From Campylorhamphus procurvoides (lineage: Eukaryota > Chordata > Aves > Passeriformes > Dendrocolaptidae), in the NCBI GenBank assembly GCA_013396655.1, contig WBMV01006288.1, positions 886,490-950,489 of the forward strand: a stretch of DNA of 64,000 nt. The letters run 5' to 3'. Shown here piece after piece: positions 49,860 to 63,600 of this stretch (positions are counted from its first letter, which is position 1; the number at the start of each line of letters is the position of its first letter). A program made the translations under genes and the position numbers. The notes beneath the pieces were generated by a model. The model was not told where the DNA came from and did not search any database. It was given only the letters and a program-made list of their open reading frames with translations.

Positions 49860-50400
49860 GCTCAATCTGCATATGTTATTGGCCTCGATTCCCAGGGCTG
49901 CCACCTTAATCTGTAGCAGCTAATAGTACAACCTCACACATGGCCTGGGACCAGGCCCAGGTTAACAAGAAATCCAAAAGCAAATGGCTGGGGGAGGTTG
50001 CTATAAAATAACCACTTGAAAATTCAGGCTGTGATTTTTTTTGTCACATTTGCATGGAGGAAGCAAAGCTTTTAGTCTCAGAGGTTCAGTCAGATGCATT
50101 AAAAAGATGAACATTTTAGTTAATGTTCTAAGAAGATTTCTAAAAGCAGTTTTGATTGTGTACTATTAGCATTAATTAATTTTTATACTGAGACCAGCCG
50201 TTATATTAGTAGAATGCATATTTTAATCAATTTCTACTTGCTGTTTTGTGCGAGTTAAAGGTAGCTTTGTGGTTTGTGCCTAGTTTATACAGTGCATTTA
50301 ACTCAATGGGCCTTAGGTAATGCTCATCTGAGGTTCAATGTATACTCTAATCAGAGCATGATAAAAGAATTATGAATAAAACCCCAACAAGCAATGGGGT
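49860..50400. other. Candidate conserved noncoding element
   Basis: A region with lower repeat content and several developmental-type words: CTATAAAATAACC (MEF2-like) near 50000, GTTAACAAG near 49962, CATTAATTAATTTTTA near 50170 and GCGAGTTAAAGG near 50250. No exon, ORF or repeat signal. The call is inference from texture. Confidence 0.25.
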
Positions 50401-53400
50401 TGTTTTCATTTTGGACCATAGTGGAATATACCTTCTCTAAACAGGTGCTTGAATGCATTATTAAATAACACAATACTCAACTGCACTATCACCAAAAGCA
50501 GGCATAAACAGTTAGGATTATAACTCTTTTCAATAGCAGCTTACCTGCTTCTGAAAGCAGCTGGCTTATATACATTTGCAATCATTCTGTCATTGGCAAA
50601 TTTAAAAGGATTCGGTCAAGTGATTTCTAAAACAGTTTTCAGGTTATTATTTTAGAAATATTTTATCATTTGTATGGGCTATTAAAAGAGACAAAGTTAA
50701 TTTCTCTCTTTTTTTTTCACACTTATTTGACAAAGAGTGAAACTTTTTGCTCAGGACTGTTAAATGAAGTTTGAAGTTGGGACTGTACTGATGTTTATTT
50801 CTTTAGTCATAAACACTACTTATAATTCTGGTGACAGGATGCTTAAACCGGGAAATTCTCAGTGAAGCAACAACACCATACTGTCCAGCCCCAGAAATCC
50901 CTCTTTCCCTCATCCCTTGGCACCTCCCTCCCAGTCTTCCTTCATGACCCAAACAAAACTGATGTGTCTCAGCACCAGAGAAAGGGCAGACCAGCAGGAC
51001 GCCAGACTTGGTTAGATCAGGAGACAAAACCCAGTCCCATAAAAAAGTTTTTCTGGTTCTGGCTATAATCCCTTTGCGCCTCTCTGACCCTAAACACAGC
51101 GGGTTTTTTCCAGCTATTAATTCAAAAGATTTTAAATCCTGAAAAGAAAGGAGAGGGTGAGTAAAGACAACAAAGGTTAAAAAGATAAAACAGGTGAAGG
51201 TGTAACGGAGGCTAAAAAATATTTGAAGAAACTTTGATACAGGTAAATGTCTGAAAACCAGTTTATCAAAACAGATCGACTTTCACTATGTATCTATTCT
51301 GCCTCTTCATCATAGCCTTCCACTTGTTCCTGAAGTGCCCAGGGCCTGTCATCTCATGCCATCAAACAAGGGCTTGGTCCATCCCCATTAAGCACAGCTA
51401 CACCAAAAGACACTGTCACCACTCCACTCCTCTCAATGGACTTGCCATTGAAGGTCATTCTTCTCATTCACATGGGATTGTGTGGTGCCTTCCGCAGCAC
51501 CCCTCTCCACACACTGACTTTGAGTTTTTCTCCTCTTGTCGCCATTTCAGAACTTTGTTGTTCAGCGATTCTTTGAGGTCCAAAGGAATGTCCAGGACGG
51601 TGGAGTCATTGTACCAGGAGCTGTATGAATACACTGTGAAAGCCAGTCTCTGCCACAAGCTGCTCCCAGTATGAACAGACTGGACAAACAAATGTTGGAG
51701 ATAAAAATGGAGGCACAGCTTCACAATCTGATAGCACTACATGAAGATGGTCTACTGTCTTCCAGATCAGAATTGCTTAACCAGAATAAGCACTGTGCCA
51801 TGTGCTTGCCCACAATTAGCCCTCCCACTGCTCCCACCCCCATGAATGTCAGAGTGCAGTGACTTCTCTTCTGAGATATAAATGAATGGGTGGAAAAAAG
51901 AAGGGTTGCAAGGGTATGCCACAGGTGGACTGAAAAAGAGTTTCAGGTCACATGAGTGTATAAGCAATATTTGCACAGTTCTCTGATAGGTCACCTTCAA
52001 GGCCACTTGAACAACAAAAAACAGGTTTATATTGCCATATCCTCTCGGGCAGCACTGTCCTGGCAGGAGCAGAATTCAGTGCTACTGCAGACACATCCAT
52101 GATTCAGGCTTCAAAACACTAACCTATCCTAAAGATCCTGATAAGAAGAAGTGATGACTTCATTGTATCAAACAGGGCTGATAATCCCTGCCATTCTGTT
52201 GTTCAGTAGGTTTCAGAAACTAGGCATTGTTAATTACCCTTTTCCTGTATTAGCAACCCCTAGTACTGATTCCTGATAAAATAAGCATACACATGCTGGA
52301 GGTATTTGGCATAAACAAGCACCAGTGCATTCCACACTACAACTCTACAATGATGTCAAGTATTTAGATAACACAAGAGTTAAAAATCACTGTAAGTGAT
52401 GCCACTTTGAAGGATTCTGACATTGAAAAACTCTGGAAAAATTCAATGACTACATGAACAACTTACCCATTACCATTCCAGAAAATTCAGACTCCACAAA
52501 GATATTGCATGTCTGTCCTTGCTAAAATCTGCCAATTGTTTTGATGCTCCTTTACTCCTGGAGTCCCAGCCCCGGGTAAGACCTGTCTTATGATAGCTGA
52601 ACCCAGTCACTGATGCACACAGCCTTACAGGAATGACTTTCTAGCCTTTCCTAGGTGCAACTGCAATCAGTCACCTAGAAATTAAGACTTCACTAGTTCA
52701 TTACTAGTTCCCTGAACCATCCAGCCTCCCCAAATGCTTCATAAAGCTTCCAATTTTCTAATACTTAAATTAAGTATTTTAATTACCTAACAGTTAGCAG
52801 TGTTGCTGATGTTTCTCTTGATTTTTCTTTTCCTACATGGACTTGGTTGGAAAAACTTCTATATCAAGTCTATATCTTAATTAAATATAAGCTGTTTTAC
52901 GTGCAGGAAAATCAAAAAAATTCAAAGTTATCATTTTTCTCTCTGTTTCAAAGATGCAAATACCAGAAAGAGAGCAGTTAGACTTTAAAAGAAAAATTTA
53001 TGAGTATTTCCCTCTTGGTACTCCTTCCAGTGCTTCCTAATTAAGGACACGCCAATACAGTATCATGTACCAATCTGGTATTTATTAGCAAAGCTAGTCA
53101 TGATTTTTAACTGATTATTGCTCAGAGGATCCTCCCCTCATTAATATAAATGAATTAGGAGGAATAGTGCCAAATGTTTCAAATGGGAATTAACATGAGA
53201 CTGCAAGGTATAATTAGTTGAAGATGCTAAATACATCAAAGTATTCATTTCTGTGTGCATATATATATGCCTATATATGTATCACGTTTATATATTATCT
53301 AAAAATATTATGTATATGTACACACAGTGCACATATCAGCTTAAGTGCAACTTACAGATGGATGCATGCCTGTTTTATTATATTATACCCTGCAGCTAAG

Positions 53401-56400
53401 GAAAACAAGGTATCAAGCTGAAAGAGGACTACAGAATCCAGGGAACAAAAATAGAGATCCATACAGGGTAACACTGATAATAAATATCACTTAAGACAAA
53501 GAGTCTCTGAATTAAATACCATTGTAGGTACAAAATCACAACCCCATTGTTTTGTTATCTGTTAGTCTCATAATTGTAATTTCCATCTCCTTTCCCCCTG
53601 CCATTTCTGTGCTTGGATGTGTCTTTGTGTGCCTGTGTGTCCATGTGCACTTGCTGGTGTGTAAGTGCAAATACAGCGAGGCTGGATCACAACAGCCAAG
53701 ACAATAATTTTACTCTGCATTTCAGTTATTTAGATGCACAGTATCCTTCTTTTTTTTCAGTGGTTGTGACACCTTCTCCAGCTGTTTAGGAGAGTCTCAA
53801 GTTGTTTTGAAAACAGAACAGTGCGGTTAGAATACCAAACAACATAGAGGCAAATCAAAACATGTAAGAGGAATATATTCACTTTTATTTTTCATCTGCA
53901 CTTTGCACTCAACTGGAAACAGTCTTTCTCTTCCTCACCTTTTGAAACCAAAGCACAAGCTAGTCAGTAAGATGCAAAACAGTCCAAGCAGACTTAGAGA
54001 TGAGTTACTACCAAACTTGGACCTGCTGGACCTGTTAATTCTGCATAAAGGTGTAAGACTGGGCTAATACAGATAGTGGCCAAATATTGCTGCAAGAAAA
54101 AGGTTTGTACAGTTTCCTCAATTTATTTTCATGTTTCAGAAGGAAGTTCCATTAACTGTGAACCAGAGAAGGTAGGTGTGGATACAGACAAAATGTATGT
54201 GACAGAAAGGTGGATAGCACTGCAACCTCATGTCATGTGGCAGCCTGTGTCCCATAGATGCAATGAAGGACTAGCACTTCTTTTCTCATACCACACTTCA
54301 GCTTTGGCCTAGAGTCTCTAAAATGTACCCAGAATGCAAAAAAAGTACTGAACCACTGTTCACGTGAATTGTCAGCCACAACTGTACTTGAGATCAGCAT
54401 CCTGTGTTTAAGAGCTGCAAAACTGGACCAAAGGTACATGTATCCTGCCTTATACTGTTGATGGTATCAGATGTGCAGGCATGAAATGTAACAGAGTGGC
54501 TGTCCCCCGCATTTCCCTCCGTTTCCAGTATTTGGCAGCTTACAGATCCTTTTAGGCAGTTACATCAGGTCATTGTGTCTAATAAACCCTAAAAGAGGAC
54601 ACAGTAACTTTGTGTTTGACCCACATGACTTTGTATATTTTTTTTAAGCTATTTTTCCTATTGGCTCCCACAATGTTTTCTAGGACCCAGTCAAAATTTT
54701 GTGAGAAAGTGCAGACAACTGCCCCCTTTTTGTTTTTAAATTGCTCCCTGGTCATTTCATTTATTGGCCGTTCTTTATTCTTTGTTTTTTTCCACCTCTA
54801 CCTTCTCCAAGCCACTCATGACACAGTAGGCATCCCTTCCTTGCATGTCTTTTTTTGCTCAGTTAAGTAGCCTAGTGAACTTTGAAGTTTGCAGTATATG
54901 GAAAGTTACAGGAAAGCAAACAATTTTAAATAAAAACTTTTCAGATCATGCCCACATTTATTTTCTGCTAGATAAGCGACTGTATTTATCTGTTATCTCC
55001 AAATATGCCTTGAAACATGTTTGTAAACTGAAAGGTTAAGAGATTGCAAGCAATATAAGGTGGACACTCTATTTTTGCATGTACAATAAATAGGTATTAT
55101 GTTGGAGCCTTTAACTATGACAGCAAAAAAGATAATAAATGAAAAAAAAAATGAATAGTTACACACATAAAAAAAACATTTAACAGTCTAAGCTGTTCTA
55201 CTATGAAAAAAATGTAGGGTTCATAATGTTTTCTTTCACCAGTGAAAAAAAGCCCTTTATGGGCTTACTTATGTAAAACACACTTCTGGTCATAACTGCT
55301 TCACTGGTATTTTAACCTTCAGGATTTTTAGTCCTCTAAATATCTAATTAGTACTGCTTTTTTAATGGTTTTATAAAAGCATCTTGGCACGTATGCACAG
55401 AATGGCCTAGTGCCAAAGTACCATAACATGCAGGAACAGTAACAACTCTGTCTCTGCACTGACTCTCTGCAATAGAATATGATCAGGAAAAAAGTCAAAC
55501 GAAAAGCTGACAGGACAGCTCACATTTCTGTTAGATCTCAAAAATCCTGCACAAAGTAAGAACTCCAGATCTTTGACTAGTCTTTGGGGTTGTTTTCTTT
55601 TTTTGCCTTTTACCTCTTTGTGTCACCTTTGATGTCATCCTACATATATTGGTCATATATATTGGTCACATTCTGTCATCCCTTTCAGACAGCTGCAGGA
55701 TAAGCAGACCAAGGCATAAAGGAGCTTGTCAAAGGGACATTGTACAGATACTCAGAAGAGATTTTCTACAGCAGATCATCTGAGAAGTTTGATTTGGCTC
55801 TAGAGCCACAGCTTAATGTACTGCATGGGATGTTCTTCAGATGCATTCTGGTTGTAGAAGAAGTAGAAGGTAAAGCACTGCTCTGTATTCAGAGAGTCTT
55901 TTCTGTTCATCAGTATGTTCTGCAAAGAGCTTTTCTCCTAAGCATCAGAACATTTGAAGACTTAAGTTAATGCAGTATCCTAATAAAGGGCTTAGGTTTT
56001 GGCCTAATGCTTCCTCCTACTTGTCCAAACTAGTCCTTAGCCCTTTCTCAAAATCAAAGTAGGATGTTCTCTGCTTCTACTTCCAGCAGATAAAATATAG
56101 GCTCTAGCAAGTATATCTGACACACCAGCATGGCCCAGACAACATAATGGCCCTTTGGTGCCACTAGCAGTCCACATAATTTGCAGTCACCCTCAGACTG
56201 CTCTAACTCACGGTAAGGGACAAAAGCTGGTTAATGATCAGTCAGTGCAAGGTGGCATCTCTGCTCACACCTCCCTCCCAATTAGCACTCCTTGCTCCTT
56301 GCCTGCAGCAGAAAATCTGGGCCTTTATATTATTTTCCCACAACAGCAGCCTCCATCATTAATTAGTGTATGGAAGCTCAGGAGATCCATTTGGAACAGA

Positions 56401-56857
56401 GAAAAAACATTCTCCTGTGACAGTGCTACTCATGCGAACAACTCCAATTCCTCTCATGCTGTTAGTGACACACACTTGAGCTTCTGGTGACACTGCACAA
56501 GACCTTTCTTTGGACTCAGGAAAGGAAACAATGTGACACACAACTCATGAAGCTTATGACTTCCTGACTTATGATTGTATTATCTATATCTAATGGAGTT
56601 CAAGCTGTGTCTGAAGCCTTCCCCGTAGGTGGGACATTGGTAATGTCTCTATCTATGTGTACTCTCAGTTGTCTAATAACGCACTGTAGCTCATGAAGGT
56701 GTCTCTTTCTCAGTAGGCAACTGATACAGGTATCCCTTCTCTGTTTATCGACTTAATTTCCTAAAAGTTGTGGGAATGCAACCTCTTTGGACCTTAAAAT
56801 CACCATCAGCTGTCTTACAATAAGGAGCCAGAAAGACAAATGTCACACTGGGGGGAA
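50401..56857. other. Unique noncoding DNA
   Basis: No gene, RNA or interspersed repeat is recognised over this long stretch. Overlapping frames at 51288-51862 (128 and 63 codons) carry no domain and no exon context. TA-rich runs occur near 53258-53280 and a short ATATATTGGTCAT duplication near 55643-55668. Confidence 0.5.
53258..53280. repeat. (TA)-rich tract
   Basis: Alternating T and A with single G/C interruptions. Confidence 0.7.
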
Positions 56858-57030
56858 AATAAACCCAAACAAAATGAAAACAAACCAACCAATCAATCAA
56901 AAACCCCCAAACAAAACCAAAACAAACCATCACACACACACACATACACACACACAAAAAAACAAAAAACAACAAAAAAAAAAACAAAAAAGAAACACAA
57001 CAAAACAAAAAAAAAAAGGCAAACCAAACT
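56858..57030. repeat. Long A/C-only low-complexity tract with (CA)n core
   Basis: About 170 bases of the plus strand are nearly free of G and T, mixing AAAC, AACC and CAATCAAT units. A (CA)n block lies at 56931-56955 and A runs follow. Two lysine/threonine-rich frames (56787-57032 and 56840-57088) are by-products of the composition, not genes. Confidence 0.85.
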
Positions 57031-60000
57031 AAATCTGAAAAAGGTCTGTACTTGTGCTTTGCTTCCAGTTACAATCTGGGTACACTAGACATTTCTCAAG
57101 AAAGCTGACATTTATAATTACCTTTTAAATACTTAAAAATAACTATGGATAAGATGGAGATTTTAGAGATCTGATGAAAATTTCTCTGATTCATTAGTCA
57201 CTAATATTGTCTCACTTACATTCTGTACGACACCAGGTATAAGAAGAGAGTATTCACATAACATATGTGCCACAACAGTCAAAAACACTATTAAAAATAC
57301 TTTAAAACCCAAATGAGTAGTTTCTCACAATTAGTTTTCCAAATGTATGTAGCTTTGGCACAGTTGTAGATATTAGTCTAGATTTGCAAATCCTTTTACC
57401 AAGCAACGAACAGCTCAAGAACATATGATTTCTTTTCTCTGTAGTTTTATTACAGAAGGTGAACTCAATATCTACCCAGTTCAGATCATGGCTGTACTAC
57501 CAGACTATGTACCTTGTACTGATCAGTCTCCCAAAGTTCTATTCTGACATCCAGTTGGCTCAGTTTATATCTACAAATGGTCTGAGGTCAGGCCTTTGGC
57601 TGTTGTAAAGTGCCGATGAGCAATCTGAAGGGGATATCCTGAGGATATTAAATCTATTGACCTATTGACACAAAATCTCTAATGGTTGAAAAGAGCTGTC
57701 AGTCACGAGCAATGGAGTCTCTGTGAAGCAGGATATGAAGAAAAACAAGCACGTTTTTGGATTATTCCCTAACAATATCCTTGTTCAGATTTTTTTTCTT
57801 GACCTTGAGCATGACTCCTACGATAAGGGTCTGTGAGTAAAAAGCAGAGTCATCAGTTCAGATCACAAAGGAAAACTATGTTTAAACATTAACTTGGTTC
57901 TTCAAAAGTTAAATAATGCTTCTGGCATCAACAAGTTCTAAGGAAGATTCTGCTTTTTTCTATTCACATTCTTTCCCACCCTTGTCCCATTAATGAAGAG
58001 CACATACTTAATGTGTTTGGTCTGGTATTATCACATAGAATATGTCACCTTCAATTCTCCTTTGTCTGTCATCTAAGCATATATGCCACTGGGCAGAACA
58101 AATCTTATACTACTCCCCTTCCCCTTGCCCCTTTGTACATCTGTACAGGATTGAAAAAGAGAGACCTGTGTATTACATAAACACCCATCCAGAGGGCTGC
58201 AGGTGAGAGAAAAAATGGAGCGGGGACAAGGACCAGGTCAAAAGAAAATGTAGAGAAGGCAATATTTCAGCTGCATTTTAAAATATAGAAAGTTAAATCA
58301 GATCAAATTGGTTCCAGAACAGTATGCACTCTATTCCAGCAATATCTATTGCCATATGGAACTTTTAAATACTGGGTTTGGAAAGGAGAGAAAAGAACAC
58401 AAGGTAGCCTAGTTAAAAACGCACCAGAAGTATGAAGACAGCAGCCCAGTCTGTTACTTGATATTCAAACCTTCTCAAAACTTTTCTGGGATTTTTTCTC
58501 TTTTTTCTTCTTGGGGATTCTATACTGCTATGATCAAACACTTGACAGCCATTTTCAAGTAATTTTGCATGATTTCCATACTGAAGAAGTATTAAACATA
58601 AGATTCCAAGAAACTAGTCAGACTGTGCATTTTGCTATTTTCTCCAGCGTAAATACCCTAACCAGTGCTCCTAAGCATAGTACATCATGACACTATTTTT
58701 CCATATTTTCCTTTCCTCATAGAAAATTCAAAGCTTTTATATGTTTCCATATTTTTATACATTTTGATCAAATATCTCTTGAATATGTAGAAGGGAACAA
58801 TGAACAACAATATTTTGGACTGTATTTGGCGATGAGTGTTCTGGTACATCTACCTATCATGTGATGCATTTAAATTCTCTTCATGAACAGCTTAGAATAA
58901 ATAAGGTTTTTAGTACTATGTCTGGAGTTAAAAATATACAAATCAAGTAAATATATGTTAAAAAATAAAGTTCAACTCTGAAATAACAAAATACATTTAA
59001 AAAGGAGAAAACAATATAGCCTAGCTGCAAATGATTCATCTTAATGGCATAACAAGAAGAAAAAGATAGATGAATTTGGCATTACAGACAGCATTATAGT
59101 CGTCCTGGTAAGAAAGGAAGGGAAGAGAAAGAAAGAGACTGACTTTAGATGGCTAAATGCTTCCTATTAGCAGGAAAACAAGTACTCTATTTTGTAAAAG
59201 TTACCTTTTTATAACATTTTTGGGGCTTTTCAGGTGATAAATGTAAATATTAACCATTGTCTTGAAAATTACTAAACTAAATTTCTATTTCACTTACATC
59301 CCAGAGTGAGGTACTTATATAGAAACAATTGCACCCTGTTTATTAATTTGAAACCATTCTGCAGTGATTAACATGTGAAATCTGCAAAAGCATTTTCAAG
59401 GCTGTTTTTGTGCTTTTGTGCGTCTGTAGTTCAGATCAGTAGAAAACGCTGTAATGCCAAACATCATGGAACATTGAAACATCTTTATCATTCTTTAAAC
59501 CCATTGTAAAAATGTTTTAAAAGTATAAGCATGTCTCATATAAAGAATAGAAAATCTATGTGTTTTTTCATTTCAGGGGGTGCATTACTATCTCAGAAGT
59601 TTCTTTAAAGGTGTTCTACAAATAATTTACCAGGAGTTAGTTTTAAATAGCACATACTTCATGAGGAATGAAGGAAGAATGCCGAAAGGTTTTTTTTATT
59701 CTTGTTACTTGAGTGAGGTTTGATGGATTTTTATTTTTTTGAGATATTTTTAAATGTCAGTTCTGGTTTTCCTGTATTTTAATCACTGAACTGATTAGTG
59801 ATATAAAAATATGTATCATCATGGTTCAAGAGGATAGGGAAAGAAGAGATTTGAAACTTATCCTCTCTGAAAGGTTATGTTGCTACACTGCAGTACAGCT
59901 CAGTGGTGTTAACAAAAGAAAAATAGAAAATGTAACATGAATTACCACTAAAACTCTTTTACTGTCCTTGATTCATTTCTCCCTTTATCTTTTTGACTGT

Positions 60001-63000
60001 TATGATATCATAATTTCACCAGCAATTCAGGCATATATCACAGTAAATGGAGTTGGATATATAACAGGAAAAAGAAGGAACAGAGAGGGTGAAAAAATCC
60101 CAACCCACAACTGTCAAACCTTCTTACATTTAATAGAATATCAAAAATATGATCTATATTCACATTCAATTTTTCCTTGTTTATGTTTAAATCACTCTTA
60201 AAAAGCACCCAAATCCTCCTAATGTATGGAGATACAATCTCAAGAAGTTCAGATTTAAGGAATTTTTTAACCAATAGCCCTTCTTTGTAATTATAAATGG
60301 ACTGAAGACTTATGGCACTGATTTGCAACAGCAAAAGATGTGACAATTCATATTCAGTTCTGTTTAACCGAGCATGTTATGCATGATGTGCAAGAGAGTC
60401 ACCTTGCTCCTTTACATCAACACCTGGAACAGGTATGGAGGCGGCATGCTTAGACATTGGCAAGTAAGGAAAATCCTGTCTTATTTTATAAGGTCCCCAT
60501 CTGTCCATCTTGGAAGCAACAGCACAGAATGTTTGGCATGGACCCTGGTTCAAGGACTGCAACGAGGATGTCATATTCAGCCAACCAAGAGTGCTTTTTT
60601 TGTCTACCTTCTCCATGTCTGGCCTGAATACCTAATAGCCATTTACTTCATAGCTACTTGTTAAGATGGTGAACTTATGAAGTAAAAGATAATAATGATG
60701 AGATAGGGAGGCCAGGTAAATAATAACCAGAGATATCATAAGCCTTAGAGAAATGCAGAAGACTAGTGGTATCCTCAATACTTGTTTTCACTGTTCTAGA
60801 AAATCTTTTTGCAATCTATATAAAACTAAGTTAATCAGTTTTTTAAGGCTTTGCAAATGAAGGTCCAGCTTTGAAAAATACTGCAGCTCTGATGAAGATG
60901 CATTGGCAAAGCTGTGTGAAGCTGTTTTGCATAAACTCATGTCCATAATATTCTAGCTCCTAGCTGGTGCCACCTGAAGTGTAAGTGCTGCAGATCCTTA
61001 TTGCTTACCTATTTTAGTGCTTTGAACAAGTCAGAATGCAAGCATATGTTACTTGCCTGTTTTAGTTTTATGCTATTGCTTCATTCCCAAGTACCACCTA
61101 AAATGTGCTCTAGCTGAAGTCTATCAGCATCAGTACACTAGAAGGAACTGTCTCCTACTTTTCAAAGCTACTAATATCATTGAAGATAGAAGTGGTTGTT
61201 AATAATTTCTTGGATTGTTTTCATAATCTTTAATATTAAAAGGGAGAAAGAGGGAGAGAGGACTGCAGCTCAGTCTTCTGACCATCTCTCAAGTATACTT
61301 GGTTCATAAGGATGTGTCACAATCTTCACTGGAACGCCACTGGATTTGCACTATCACAAAAGAGAACTGAGTGCTTCCAGGCATGAAGATAGATTTTTAT
61401 GTTGTTTTTCTTATGGCAGTCCTTCTGCATTCTTAGGCTTGTGTTAAGAAAGGTTTACCCCACAGAGGGTAAGGGCAAGAAGGACAGCAAGCATTACCTA
61501 TGTTTCTGTCAGCTACTGACCTTCACCTCTTACACATCCTCCTGAAGTGGAGCGGAACTGCAGTACTGGTTCATTTGCTCTGAGCTTTACTCTGCTCCTT
61601 CTCCACCCCACCAGGCTGTTTTTGGTTGCTCACTGGAGCCATCTTGAGTGTATTTGCCACCAGCTGCTTTCCACAACCTCGTTGCTCCTCTACCCACCTC
61701 CAGAGTGCTGCACCACGCTGCAGGAGCCTGCAGTGCCATTTGCCAACACCATCTGCCAGACCTCCTGAGCCAAGATTACCTCCTCCCAAACCCACACCGT
61801 TTCTATCAGGGTTTCAAAGCCTGCAAACAAGGGGTCAAAATCTGAAAAGAAAGGCTCAAAAAATCTGAAGCTGCTGTTCTTATTCCCAGCATCTTTTCTT
61901 TCTCCTTCCGGTACACAAACATCATCCTTATCTTTCAGGAATCGTTATGGGACAAAAATAATATTCTAGTACAACTTTCTGGTGCTGTTTTAAGCACCTG
62001 ACCAGCTGCTTCAAAACTGTGAGGAGATAGTCTTCTCTATCTCCAGAGTGTCCCGACCCAAAGAATTGAAACTAGAGTGCCAGATGGTGCTCATGTGTAC
62101 ATATCTCTGAATTTTATCTGCAACCTCTCCCTCAGAAAGTCTTTAATAATAGAACATAAAAGTTGCCCATTCCACTGTCTCAGGCTTGTGAGGTACTTTA
62201 CTACTCCCTAGCCATCCTTAACCTCCAGAAATTTCTCGGGTACATATTTCTCCCCTTCGACTCCAAAGTATCTTCATTGGATTGACCCATCTCAGCAGTA
62301 CTGAAAAATGTTTGTCTTCCTCTATTGTTACTCCATTTTTGATTAAAAACTTTCTGCTTGCAGCCTCAGGCTTCACCATATTTTTGTTCCACTGAGCGAC
62401 CCATACACTTGGCAAGGACCATAGTCCTTCTACAGCTGCAATGGGCACAAGGGCAGTCTTGACTCTGTTCATGAGAAGAAAGCCCATGAAAAGTAGGCTT
62501 TACTTGGAAGAAAAGAAAAAAAAAAAGTCAGGTTATTACACTAAAACCATGGAGTCTTTCTTCCACATTCAGTTCAAACAGGGCTAAATATGCAAAGAGT
62601 ATTTTTTCCTTTGTAAACCATACTTTTCCAGGGGTTTTGGTCTGCTGCTGGAGAAAAGGGAGAGGAGACCACAATCCCCAAGTTCTCCTTCTGCTTTTGA
62701 CTGTATGCTTTTGACTATGAGCCAACCATATGATCTTCTTAGTTCCTTCAGTCAAAGCATTCCTCAGTTTACCAATTTGCAAAGTGGATACAACAGCGAT
62801 ATATCCAGAGGAATGCAGAGAATAAAAGTAACTGTTTGCCAAAGACTTCAATGCCGGCAGCAAAAAAAAAATATTCTTTCAAATTAAAAATGGGATAGAT
62901 TATTCACATATCTATACATAAACTCAAACCGTGAATCTGCTTGTAAGTGAACCACTCCTACATGAACCCTGCACTCTGTTTATAAGGCACATTGTTTCCT

Positions 63001-63059
63001 TTATAAAGCCTACAGAAGTCAGACTTTGATTTGAATATAATAAAATTGCAGAAACAGCA
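57031..63059. other. Unique noncoding DNA
   Basis: No gene, RNA or interspersed repeat is recognised. A relatively GC-richer patch lies at about 61540-61800 with short open frames in several phases and on both strands. None shows a domain. Confidence 0.5.
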
Positions 63060-63600
63060 GAAGCTGGCCGTGTAACTCCTTTTTTAATGAATACCTAAAG
63101 TAACAGTCCTCTAAGCCATTGTGTCATCTTTCAACTCCTGTCCCTCCCTCCCCCTTTCTGCACCAAACTCGAGGAAAAGAAAAACTGATTGGCAGGCACT
63201 GTAGCTGGCGTGAATAACCACGACTATATATCTTGTCAAAAATCAGCATGTACTTTAAAAAAGAAGAAAGTAAAATATGAAGATAAGAGGAATAATCTGA
63301 GGCTCTCCCATATTCTCATTCAAATTTTTCTATTTAGATTTCACTATATTTCCTTTTTTAACCTTCTCCTGCAGGTCTTTATATATAGGACAAAAAAATC
63401 CACTTCTGTCATTTAAAGCATGATGAAAGCACCAAAGAAAAATCTATTTTCAGCTGTTTCTCGTTAGAGCACTTTTTTGCCACTGTGATGAAAGTCGATG
63501 CAAAGAAAGAAAGACGAGTCACTGATGAAGATGAAGAAGCATTTCTGATCAGCCATCTGTTCAACCAATTAAAATCCTCGCAAATAAAGTTGTGTATACT
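63060..63600. other. Candidate conserved noncoding element
   Basis: Complex sequence with scattered retained CpGs (63080-63240 and 63460-63590), a CCAATTAAAATCC homeodomain-like word near 63565 and TTTTTAATGAAT near 63081. No repeat or exon signal. Weak call from texture. Confidence 0.2.

Noticed and set aside
56787..57088. Lys/Thr/Asn-rich frames
   Set aside because: They arise from the A/C-only simple tract.
61540..61800. GC-richer patch as a coding exon
   Set aside because: Open frames occur in several phases on both strands, with no clear splice pattern or domain.
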